This document shows, piece after piece, positions 45,976 through 56,254 of a stretch of 64,000 nucleotides of DNA. This DNA comes from Saturnia japonica (lineage: Eukaryota > Arthropoda > Insecta > Lepidoptera > Saturniidae). Below the pieces are notes generated by a model. It saw only the letters and a list, made by a program, of their open reading frames with translations, did not search any database and was not told the DNA's origin. Every line of letters starts with the position of its first letter. Position 1 is the stretch's first letter. The translations under genes and the position numbers were made by a program. Location of the stretch: NCBI GenBank assembly GCA_033032175.1, contig CM065313.1, forward strand, positions 17,523,327 through 17,587,326. Reading direction: 5' to 3'.

Positions 45976-46670
45976 TTGAAAACTTCGAGATCTTCACAAA
46001 ACCATCTTTAATCTTGTATTATTACAAATCATTTTATATTTCCATTTTGACGCAAACGCGTACAAATTGTTTTTTTTTTTTAAATATCAAACATGCGGGT
46101 GAAAGAAAAAAAATTAGAAATATAATTTATGTGCGGCCAGTCACTTGAACGTGCATCTAGGACACCTTATACAATTAACAGGCGTACGGCGTAGACATCT
46201 CCATTAGTAGACTAGGTATTTTCATATAAATGTCATAAGTTCACAACTTCTTTTTAGGTACTTTACAATCTCACCTTATAATGTAGTAAGCGCATGCAAT
46301 ATGTTTGCATATATAACATAGGCTTACAATAGTTAATAGTGTTTTTTTTTTGTTCGAACTGACTATTGTTGTTACTCCGAAGAGGTTTTACAACTTCAAC
46401 GAGCTTTGTTATTTAAATAAATATATAATAATTATATTATTTACGTATCTGAGTAAAGGAGGTTTGACCCTCTGGCATCTTTTTTCTGAATACGGGGTTA
46501 TAATACCTGGGGTTCTAATACTCATTAGTGGCTTAAATTCAAAACGATATCCAGTAGGTAGGTACAGTGTTGCAACATCATTTGCATCAATTCTACATTA
46601 CATCTTCTATCTATATAATGCATATAGACATGTTTGAAATGTGTAAAAATGTATATATATATATATAGTT
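45976..46670. other. Non-coding stretch, nothing recognised
   Basis: AT-rich, ending in a TA microsatellite near 46652-46666. Confidence 0.5.
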
Positions 46671-46679
46671 AGTCAGCTC

Positions 46680-46860
46680 GAATTTCTACGGATAGGGAAA
46701 TTATCCAGTTCGAGAGTTAATTGCAACTACGGCGACAGCCCAAGCCAAGCAAGATACGGCCACTTAGGCACCCTTGAGCATTTTGCCACGCTTTCATGGC
46801 TGAATGTCGGTGCCCAAAGACACGGTGAAGCTGTTAAAGCCGTCTGAGGAAGATAACTAT
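46680..46860 (+). repeat. Dispersed repeat, reverse copy at 59715-59985
   Basis: 'GCAAGATACGGCCACTTAGG', 'GCATTTTGCCACGCTTTCAT' and 'ACACGGTGAAGCTGTTAAAG' correspond to the reverse complement of 59740-59820 and are partly found at 43318. Confidence 0.55.
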
Positions 46861-46889
46861 CTATACAGGAAAATTTTTAACAAAAAAGA

Positions 46890-47110
46890 AAACCAAATTC
46901 AATGATTTTGAAGAGTTCCCTGGTGTATCTTCGAAGTTGAAGGTCCAATGCCGATGAAATTAAAATGGGACCAGATATTCCCTATTCAAAAAAAAAGAAT
47001 CATCTAAATCGGTTCATAAACAAATAAGTTATGGCTGAACAACCATTAAAAAGGTATACAATCGAATTGAGTAACGTCCCTGCAGTCTTTTGTTGAAGTC
47101 AGTTAAAAAA
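46890..47110 (+). repeat. Dispersed repeat, inverted partner at 45258-45440
   Basis: 'GTATCTTCGAAGTTGAAGGT', 'GTTATGGCTGAACAACCATT' and 'TTTTGTTGAAGTCAGTTAAA' are the forward versions of the 45258 blocks. Confidence 0.7.
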
Positions 47111-47226
47111 GATAAAACTAACTGACTAGTGACAAATGAACGCACAGGGCAAACTTACACTGCAAGTGAGCACTAAGGAAGGATCTTTGGAAATCCGTCA
47201 TTTTTGAAGATATATATGTATATATA

Positions 47227-47735
47227 CTAGCTATGCCCGTGGCTTCGCTCACTTGGACTACAGAATGCCCGCGCGAATCTTGCTCCCCCGCTCCCCGCTA
47301 TTTTAAAGACAAAAATGCTTATTGTGGATGTTCCTTACAAGATAGATGTATACTCTCCAGGACTTTTATGTAGGTCTTTTTAATGCCTATAAATATGTAG
47401 TACATTAATTTGCTATATCTCTTATGGTTTCTTCAGCATAAGCTATTTAAGCGCCCGAATTAATTCACCATGACCAGTTTTTTTTATTTGTGTGGGATCG
47501 TAATTCTTTTTCTAAAATAAAAGTCGCCTAAGTTACTCCCTATATCATAAGCTATCTATCAGTGAAAGTCCCGTCAAAATCGGTCCAACTGTTTCGAAGA
47601 TTACTCGGAACAAACAGACAGACAAAAATGTTAAAAATTGGCTTTTTGTTATAGGTATCGTATATACTTTCATATGCTGATAGTACAAAACTATTATTTT
47701 GACATTACAAACAGACACTTCAATTTTATTGTTTA
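47227..47735 (+). mobile_element. Helitron/Lep1-like non-autonomous element, nearly complete, forward
   Basis: It starts 'ACTAGCTATGCCCGTGGCTT' at 47227. It continues through 'CAGAATGCCCGCGCGAATCT', 'TTATGTAGGTCTTTTTAATG' and 'CAGTGAAAGTCCCGTCAAAA' to 'ACAAACAGACACTTCAATTT'. It aligns along its full length with the reverse copy at 17640-18165. No coding capacity. Confidence 0.78.
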
Positions 47736-47739
47736 AATG

Positions 47740-49040
47740 AATTATGAAAATTGTTATTTAGCAATTCATTATGTAGCGACATCTATCTCGCCACATACGA
47801 CGCATCCTACATAGCGATATTAAAATTAACCCAACAATTGAAATACATACAAGAACCCGACAACAACCGTTGGGCAGTAGCCTACCAGACACAACACCCG
47901 TCTGATCGGAGGATCCTCCCTTTTAATGTGGTCCCTTTGTGTCCCTTTTAAGGAACACAAGCGAAGCCGCAGGCAAAACGATACTTATTTATAAATCTCT
48001 ATAGACGTTAAACCCTACAATGAAAGATGAAATCGTTTTTAACTTTGTTCCTGCGAAAACATTATACAAATTCGTACAGTTAGGTTATTACTGTGAGTTG
48101 TTCGTTAACTATAGTGATGCGGTGGCGTACAATACAAGACTCTATAGATAATAAGATAAAACTTAAATTCGTGTGTTAAACCACAAAACTCAGTACGGAT
48201 TTATCGCGGGCTGTTATGAGAACCGCGTATTTATATTAAGTGGAGAAGCTGTCAGCGCCTACGCTTACGCCGCAATTGGACGGTTGCATACAATAATTTT
48301 TCAGTGAAGCTATCATTATTTAAATCCGCAACTCTGATTTAACGTAGTGTTAGATATTTTTACAATTCTTACTAATAATTGTAATTATTGTGTAATTATA
48401 GGCTTTTCCTTAAATTTTCAAAACTTGCGGTTGAAAATAGACCATTTAGACTTTATGCCCTTTAAAGATACATTACTCTATAGCATCAAATCATATTAAA
48501 AAATGAAATTTTAAAAATTAGTCCTTTTAAGAAACTGAGTCACAATTGCAATATACACACTAAAAGCCTAAAATTACAATACTTCCTAAATTCGCACAGA
48601 AAATTAAACGGTTGCTGGGTTTAACAAAGCATTCAAAGGTGACAATTTAAGAGCCATTTATGTCATTATAAATTGTTGAAGCGCGCTCGGGACGGTCACG
48701 TTAAATAAAATAATGAAGATGTACCACGATTTAAATAGAAAACTAGGAAAATGATTTTATTAATGCAAAGGCCACAACGACACTTAACTCTTTCGCCTAG
48801 ATCGTCCAACTAATAATACTCCGCACGTGAAATGTTTTGGCTGGTGCTTTTTGTTCGCGCCGGTTATTTCAGTTTTCCAGTAGGATTTTACACAACATCA
48901 GCTCTGGCCGTCTCAACATTGCAGCGGCAGAGAACGTTTCTACCACGATTTGGCAATTTGCAATATATCGGAACGGTTACTTAGTATTCTCATGAGCAAT
49001 GGGTTCTTTACCCAACAACGAAAAAAGACATATCGAAAAC
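47740..49040. other. Non-coding stretch upstream of the candidate exon at 49179
   Basis: No exon recognised; may hold promoter elements. Confidence 0.45.
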
Positions 49041-49043
49041 GAA

Positions 49044-49178
49044 ATATAAAAATTATACCACGACATTCCTGTGTGAATTCAACAGTGTTAGTGATTGGTC
49101 AGTTTACAGTGTAGTGAATGTGTGTTAAAACCCTCCCGGAATACAGTGTTGTGGGTGAACAAGAGTCACTTGATAAAA
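49044..49178 (+). promoter_or_regulatory. Possible core promoter and 5' UTR for the 49179 exon
   Basis: A TATA-like ATATAAAA lies at 49044-49051. About 35 bases further is 'TTCAACAGT' (49078-49086), and an initiator-like TCAGTTT begins at 49099. Either could be the start site. This rests on motif spacing alone. Confidence 0.3.
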
Positions 49179-49292
49179 ATGACGGAATTCTTTGGAACAT
49201 GGAACAAGCCGGGAGAAGGCGGAGAAGTAGAAGAGAGCATAGAATCTGTAGAGACCATAACCACAACCACCACTACCAGAACACATATTCCA
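49179..49292 (+). CDS. Candidate alternative first coding exon of an unrecognised gene
   Basis: ATG at 49179 (AAAAATGAC) opens 38 codons beginning 'MTEFFGTWNKPGEGGEVEES' and continuing into a Thr run before 'RTHIP'. A consensus donor GTGAGT follows at 49293. The exon ends in phase 0, as does the exon at 12446-12523, so both could join the same downstream acceptor. The acidic and Thr-rich make-up is shared with the first exon. The frame would stop 6 codons past the donor if unspliced. I do not recognise the protein; a cytoskeletal or muscle protein with several N-termini would fit such a layout, but that is only a guess. Confidence 0.5.
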
Positions 49293-50400
49293 GTGAGTCT
49301 ATTCGCTTTGTAATTTCTAACCATCATAATTAAAACCGACCTTGATCGTGACTGTCGTTGCCTCAGGTGTATTTGTGCCACTAAGATATATTTGGAATCA
49401 GGTGACGATGCATTTAGAAAATCCGTAATAAAAAATAAGAAAAATGAGATTCCAGCTGCATTTAATCCCCTGTTCCTCGTATCCACCTAGCAAACGACAG
49501 AGAAAGCGAACGGTGACAAATATATTTTTATTGCGTCTCGCCTGTATCATTGTTAGATGTGTTTATTTTGGACAAGTCCAGCGTGCGGGGTGTCATGGGC
49601 GCTGTCAATGCAGACACTTCATGATATGAAACAGCGCTCGGACCAAGGTGAAGGCGAACTCTAGTGGTCCTCGCGACAACGGGCAAATGTCATTTTACTT
49701 ATAAATCAGTTGACGCAACAACACTCAATCTCGAAATACATTTATCTTTTTACAAAATCTACTATATACAATACAAAATGTAACGTAGAAAATCATTTTA
49801 ATTTCATATGAACGTGTATTCTATAATACAAACTACCTAGGTATGTAATTTGTGAGTTATCCAGGCATTGAGGTGTCAGTCCAAAAATTTAAACGTGAAA
49901 TAAAAACTCTTTTGATCTCTACAGTTTTATGACAACTTCTATTTACGAAACTATTTTATTTACTTACTTCGTGTGAAAAGTCTGCATTAAAACACCTACG
50001 GTTGTATTGATAAGAATTTGACGTCACAATTTTTTTAAATTTCAAATTCTTTATTTATTTTATTTTTGTCATCATAAAGATAAATTTACCTTAGTTACAT
50101 TACGTATCTACTGATTTTTACATAAATGTAGGAAGTTGGAACGAACTAAAACTATTTTTGCGTTAATAATATTTTGTTGTTAATGCTTCATGTAGTGTAA
50201 GTGATTCGTGAAAATATAATTGCATGGACTGTGAACGAGCTTTATGTATTTACAAAAATAAATATAGAATCTCTCATTAAACGTTTCGTAGCTTGTATTT
50301 GCTGAAATAGTTATATAGACGACATAAAAACCACACGAAGATTGATATGTGCATTAGACGCTCAGAAACATAATGAAGTTCATGAAATTTGGATATTATA
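49293..50400. other. Non-coding stretch, nothing recognised
   Basis: No further exon seen. Confidence 0.5.
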
Positions 50401-50407
50401 TATATTG

Positions 50408-50695
50408 GGTAACTAGCAACCCGCCCCGGCTTCGCACAGGTAATAATTTCGTAATACATATAACTCTATTAGTTACGAGGCGCATGCCAGTAAAGCTACT
50501 AGTCGGCATAATTTTTTCCGATAAGTTTATCAATCATAATCATATTTCAACTAATTTACTCAAAACTTTAATTAATTATAAACCTAAACCTCTCCCATGA
50601 TCACTCCGTTTACTGACCGTACGGTAGTTATTCAGTTTATCGCTTTCAGACAGACAGACACAGCGGGAGACTTTTTTCTAATTATAGTATGATAT
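50408..50695 (+). repeat. Helitron/Lep1-like element
   Basis: It starts 'GTAACTAGCAACCCGCCCCG', then 'GCTTCGCAC', a characteristic moth repeat start. It ends with 'CAGACAGACAGACACAGCGG' and 'CTAATTATAGTATGATA'. Confidence 0.65.
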
Positions 50696-51059
50696 TTTAT
50701 ATATTTGGTATAATAACAGTATATAACTTTTTATATCAATTACAAAAATATGAATAATTATGGTATTAGGAACTCCAAGTATTAATAAGGTATTAATTAT
50801 AGAAAATCTAAGAACTAAAAACATACAACAAAATGTAAACTTATATCTTGAACGAGATAAATATGTCAGCATCTGTTTAAGAACGCGCATCACTTGAAAA
50901 CTACTGAACCAATTCGAATGTAGTTTTCAGATTAATGTGAGATTGAACCCCGTGGAAGAATATAGACTACAAATCATTACGCTTATCTATACGGGGTAAG
51001 TAAGTAACGTAAAATAATAATAAAAAAGTGATCCTACTTTTGAGTCTGAGATTTGACAT

Positions 51060-51430
51060 AACATCAGAAGCTATTTTTTCACTTGAATGAAGATGTTGTC
51101 GGAGTTTTTGGTGGGATTTTGAAGTGACATGTTGTGGTTTTTATTTTTACCCTATATTATGTAATATTGGTAACGTTTTGCGTGATATAGTTTGGTTTTT
51201 GTGCATAAGTGAAGTGGATTATAAATATAAACTAAAAGGATGCATTCTGGGATCCCACTAAAACTCCCTAGAAAGTTCTAACAAGGGAGCCACCATCTTG
51301 TTAGGTACTGAGATAGTCATAAGACAGGACACTATATTCACTTGATTATGGCAGTAATTTAGGTCCTCATGAAAGAGGACTAGTTGCCAAGTTAGGAAGA
51401 AAAAAAACAAGAAGATGTTGTCACCGGCTT
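51060..51430 (+). repeat. Dispersed repeat, longest copy of the 25925/30385 family
   Basis: It contains both halves of the family: 'GTCGGAGTTTTTGGTGGGAT' to 'AAGTGAAGTGGATTATAAAT' (shared with 25925), and 'GGGAGCCACCATCTTGTTAG' to 'CTAGTTGCCAAGTTAGGAAG' (shared with the reverse copy at 30385). Confidence 0.72.
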
Positions 51431-52255
51431 ATCATTAATTAATTAGTTTTACGCTAAATCGAACTTACAGATTATCGATATTCAAAAAGGTCGATAAAAT
51501 TATCTTCGCATTTAGTGGAGGCGAAAGCCCATTTCATTTCAAAATATACAAAGGTAATTCGTGTATCACGATTTTGTACAATAAGGACAATGTATGACAG
51601 TTGTTTGAATTCGTGTAGAGGTAGGCGTGAGTAAAATGTTCATTTAAGGGCTTACGTCATGGGAAGTAAAGAAACAGTGAACGGTCCTTTGTTGTGAGAC
51701 AATGAGCACATTTGTAACAAAATGCGTGATGCTTCGACGAAATCGTTTAACTTCCTTTGTACACGCTTTCAGACGAAATGAAAGTAATATTGTTGTTCTT
51801 TTGTAAAATACGATTAAAATATCAATATCTGGTAAACCTAATTATTAAAAAAAGTGGACGCAGGTACTTATGTGATGCATAACATCGATTGCGACTATAT
51901 TCACTACAATAAAACAACAGGTTTAGCAAGCCACTTCACGGTGTAGACTACTTGTTACAACGTGTGCGCGTATAGTATCGTAAAAATTCACTTTCTTTGT
52001 TTTTTATAACGCGCTATAATACGTGTAACTTCCAAATTTTTAAAATTAGTAAATAAAGTAGTGGCTTAGCACAGCATGAAATGTAGTATCCGGGGCGGGA
52101 TATCGAACTTTTCCAGGTGAATGACCTTTTTCTGAATGTGCAGTGTCCTCTAAATTTACTTGCCGTAGACAAAAAGTCTTGGGACTCATAGATTTTCAAA
52201 CATTTGAAAAGCATTCTGAAAGTTTGATTTTCATCTTGAAGAGGATATACCGTAC
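51431..52255. other. Non-coding stretch, nothing recognised
   Basis: No supported feature. Confidence 0.5.
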
Positions 52256-52380
52256 CACTGTGCTATGTTTTCATCAAGATGCATTCTTTCACCTAAAGCT
52301 CACGATCATTGCAGGGATTCGAACTCAAGTCGATTGACACAATATTCGTACATACCACTGAACCATCTTTGCTATGCCAT
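52256..52380 (-). repeat. SINE fragment, 'TGGCTCAGTTGG' family, reverse (head end)
   Basis: 'TTTCACCTAAAGCTCACGAT', then 'CATTGCAGGGATTCGAACTC', is the reverse of the tRNA-like head. The rest of the body is missing. Confidence 0.65.
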
Positions 52381-53640
52381 TGCATCATATTTGTCATTGA
52401 TGGTTTTTTTTTTATGTTTAAGATTCAATAAGATCTAAGAATTTATGCTCAATATATTGTGATATAACTAGAGGATGTGATCCTGGGATCCCGGTCGTAT
52501 TTCAATCGCAAAAATTTCGGAATTTTAGGCAAATCTTGGGATTTACGAGATTGACAAAAATTTTAAAAATAATGTAAAACACAAAACACATTTATTGCAC
52601 TTGAAATTTTTTCAGCCATCCGGTTTTTTCAGATGATTTGATTAATTTACGATTGCGTTGACTAGGTTTAGAGACGAAAAATTGGATGGATTCTTCGTAA
52701 TACTAATAAGATGTATTGTCCAACCATTAAACGTAATCATATCTGGTCATTTTATTATAACTTATTGATTAATATTGATTTAGTTTTAAGACTTGTCAGA
52801 AAAAGTAAGTTACCTGAACAAAATTCCACTTCAAACTTCTCAAAATAAACCAAGTAGGTATTAGGTAGGTAGGTACTTTAAGAATAACGTATGTTATTAT
52901 TATTACGGACTTTGAAGTCTAATTGTATTGATTTTTGTTTTGGGAGCTTAGTGTTTTAAAGATAGTATGTAGTCTGTTTATTTTAAAAGATTTATACGAA
53001 CATAAACGATTTTCTTTATATTATTCGATAAATGGATATATGTATATAAAAAAACTACAGATTTTAAGGAAAGGTTTAAATGTATATAATAAATTTATAA
53101 TATACATATCAATGTACTATAAAACTCAAAAATCTAGAAACACTACATAAGATCGATTTTATTGTAGGTACGCAAATGTGAGCAACTTATGTTTATTGTT
53201 TCAGATTCAATTCAGATTTCTGGAACATAAGACAAAGAAAAATAAAAATAAAAAAAAACCACCAGATGTTATGTATGTTTTTTGCAAAACCAAGATATAT
53301 TAACTGTTAAAACTTCAATCGTGTTAACTTGTTTTCACTGCTCAATATATCACACTGGGAGTTTGATAGAACAAAGCAGAAATAATAATACCTATATACG
53401 TTCTAATTCGGGTTATGTGCACTAAAACAATGTTCTATATAGAATATACAGTGTAAACATGTTTCGTATATGATTCATTGAATCGCTTGTTCTACATACT
53501 GCAATATCAGTTTCCCTGAAGCAATATATTGAGAGCTTGCAACTCGCTTTGTTAAATCAGGCATCGTAGCGACTTAGTTGCAAGTTATTAGTGTTCATTA
53601 TTATGAAATCAATCTTCTCGAAACATACATTATGTATATT
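52381..53640. other. Non-coding stretch, nothing recognised
   Basis: AT-rich; no supported feature. Confidence 0.5.
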
Positions 53641-53643
53641 ATA

Positions 53644-54265
53644 CTAGCTATGTCCCATGGTTTCACTCGTGTTTAACTTATGTGTACATATTAATACGTG
53701 AAGCAAAACCTTTCGGTACCTTTTTAATACCGTTTATTACCGTATTGCGTGCAAGAAAGACTGTAAGGGCATGGTTAAAGTTTATATGGAGGAGTGCAGA
53801 AAGCTAAAATTTATCTGTAATATCTGTTACTAATATATTAGATTAAATAAATTAATACTGCGAATCCTAACTTGAACAGTGCCATTGAACTTAGACCCCC
53901 AAAATATTGACATTGTCACTCAACGAAAAGTGACAGCAAGTGATGTAGATATGTTACGTGTTTATGAATACTGTAAATGTCAAACGGAAAATAGTCTATG
54001 ATTAAAAAGTCGCTGGTCGAATTTCGACCTTAGGGCGACCGATAATTCGAATAATTCACCAAAGCACCGCACCGCACCGTAGACGCGTCGCGTCGTGTGA
54101 CCAACGCACCCATTCCCGTTTAGCCTATAATTGTTGTTGTCACTCCATGAGGTCGTAACGTGAAGTTATGCAACCTATAAGTTCCTCGATAAATAGTGTA
54201 TAAAATGCAAAAATATTTTTTCTGATCAGACTGATGGTTCCAGAGATTAGCGAGTTTAAACAAAA
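53644..54265 (+). mobile_element. Helitron/Lep1-like element containing the 22390-type repeat
   Basis: It starts 'ACTAGCTATGTCCCATGGTT' at 53644, carries the repeat shared with 22390-22745 at 53690-54045, and ends with the same right part as 19400-19505 ('GCAACCTATAAGTTCCTCGA', 'CAAAAATATTTTTTCTGATC'). The layout suggests the 22390 copy is a decapitated piece of this type of element. Confidence 0.6.
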
Positions 54266-54269
54266 AATC

Positions 54270-54665
54270 AAAATCAAAATATTTTTTAATCAATTTAGGC
54301 TCTAAGAAGGCAATTATGAATATCAATACACTACCAGCGGTTCGGAAAACATCCCAGTCATCGAAAAGAACCGGCAAGAAACTCGATCGGGTTTATCAAC
54401 ATCTTAATTTCCTTTTTTTAATTAGTTTTACAGTGTTCAATTATATACAGTTATTATCATTTTCAGTAGATGTAAGTAAAGAGAGGGAATCATATCCATA
54501 TTTCACGAAATCAGCTACTCTATAATATCCTTTCGACAATAAATCTTGCTTAACATGATTATTTAACTTATTATCCGGCAAATCGCTAATGTGCTTAGGA
54601 AGTTTATTAAAGAACCTAACACAATTACTTAAAAAACTTTTATTTGTTTTACAAAGAACAAACAT
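54270..54665 (-). pseudogene. 3' end of a LINE: ORF2 C-terminus and 3' UTR, reverse
   Basis: The minus strand encodes 'KSFLSNCVRFFNKLPKHISD', then 'LPDNKLNNHVKQDLLSKGYY'. This is the usual C-terminal motif ('NKLP..I..LP...F...K..L..KGYY') of an insect LINE group different from the Jockey/CR1-like pieces above. The plus-strand left edge 'AAAATCAAAATCAAAATATT' at about 54268 is the 3' terminal simple repeat common to moth LINEs. It is 5'-truncated. Confidence 0.75.
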
Positions 54666-54724
54666 ACAAATTAAAAAAACTTTAGATCTTTATAATATTA
54701 GTAAAAGTAACAATAGTCGTAAAA

Positions 54725-55012
54725 AAGTCGCGTTTGTCGAGTGGTTCAAAATATAGACTCGATGTCCGCTGGTTCGAACCTCAGCATGTACCAACGAAGT
54801 TTTTGGAAGTCTCGTACATTTGCTAATTTAGATTAGTGACACTATCGGTTGACGTTGAAAGAAAACATCGTGAAGAAATCTGAACACTTGAGAAATGTTC
54901 TTAAAGTATCACTGTATAAGGGAAAAATATAGAACTGTTGATTTTCTCATACCTTCTCTTGGGAAGAGACATTTGTGGGACACTTACACAGGCTGATGTT
55001 ATTAAGACTAGC
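54725..55012 (+). repeat. tRNA-derived SINE with clear A and B boxes
   Basis: The A-box-like 'GTTTGTCGAGTGGTTC' is at about 54732-54747 and a perfect B box GGTTCGAACC at 54771-54780. The body has 'GAAAGAAAACATCGTGA', and the end reads 'GTGGGACACTTACACAGGCT', then 'GATGTTATT'. That tail is widespread in lepidopteran SINE/LINE families. Confidence 0.75.
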
Positions 55013-55931
55013 TGGCTACATCAATACTTGTCTTTCCAGCAGTCAATATTTTGACTACAAAGCTACAGCGTTAGAAAAAGCACAAAAAAACCTTGCCCAT
55101 GAAAAACACTTGGACCTAACAAACATTCATTGTGATGGAATGAAAATAATTGAACATTATTATTATGTTTGAAAATCAACTTTTGGACGAAAATGGGAAT
55201 TTACTGAAATCTTTTAAAATGAGATTTGTAAGCTTAGTGACAATGTATACATGTTGACGTGATGATGATATAATTTCTATATTAAAGCATTTACTGTTGT
55301 GGGTAAACCATGACCTATTTTGTTTTAGACACAGACAACAGTCTGTGTATATTTTCCATTGACAGGGCAATTTGCCAACCGTCGATATATTGAATAAAAT
55401 AAGTTCAAAACATTGTATAGAAAGTGAATAGTAATAAAATCTGGAAAATATCCGCCTCCAGCCATTTCGATGGTGCGGGTCGACGAACTCCGTCCTGATG
55501 CAGAAATGTTTATATTTGTAGAGAAACTACGTTCGAAATATGCATGACATTCCAGTGACTTAGATGGCTACGTCATGAACAATAAATTCATCTCCATCCA
55601 TAGTTCCACCCACCCATAGTTTACGATTGTGTTACTGTATTAATTTGGAATGATTACTCATATATACTTAGGTACCTAGTTGTGCTTCCAGTAAAATTGG
55701 TTATTATCTTATCGAGAATACTATCTTGTTAATCTTATTATTACTTCAGGTTATTTTCTACAATTACTTATATAGATCGATATAAATTATCAACTATACA
55801 TAATTTATAATAAGACGAAACCAAATTTGTAATAGGGTTCATCGTTTAATTGTTCTGAAAACAAAATACAAAAGAATTTTAACAAAATTCCACAATTTTA
55901 AAGTTTAACAATGATTGTTTAATTGTGATTA
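55013..55931. other. Non-coding stretch, nothing recognised
   Basis: A frame at 54975-55172 overlaps the SINE tail and is not accepted as coding. Confidence 0.45.
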
Positions 55932-56251
55932 GAGGGCGTTCAAGTCTTACGTAACGCAATGTATGGGGAGGGGGGTCTTGTAAAACGTTACGTTGCGTCA
56001 CAAGGGCGGGAGGGATGTTCGAACGAGTTACGTAACATTGTTTTTTTTTTATTTAGATAAAAAAGTAGGCAATTAAAATTTCCCAAGATCCCAACCCTTT
56101 TCGTTTATGTTTCACGGGGAATCTCTCGTTTAAATTAGACTTGAGTGCTACGTAACGTTTAGGGGGGTACAGAAAAATGTTACGGCGCTTTACAAAGGGG
56201 GGGGGGGCTAAAAAATTAAAAAATTGCGTTACGTAATACTTGAACATCCCA
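55932..56251. mobile_element. PIF/Harbinger-like MITE with TTA target duplication
   Basis: Terminal inverted repeats are 'GGGCGTTCAAGTCTTACGTA' on the left (from 55934) and the reverse complement of 'ACGTAATACTTGAACATCCC' on the right (to 56250), continuing into ACGCAAT on both sides. TTA at 55929-55931 and 56252-56254 fits the 3 bp duplication of this superfamily. It is 320 bases long with no coding capacity. Internal 'TTACGTAAC' repeats and an 11 G run near 56207 are present. Confidence 0.8.
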
Positions 56252-56254
56252 TTA

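Noticed and set aside
49166..49486. Minus-strand frame over the 49179 exon
   Set aside because: It is a shadow of the Thr-rich plus-strand exon.
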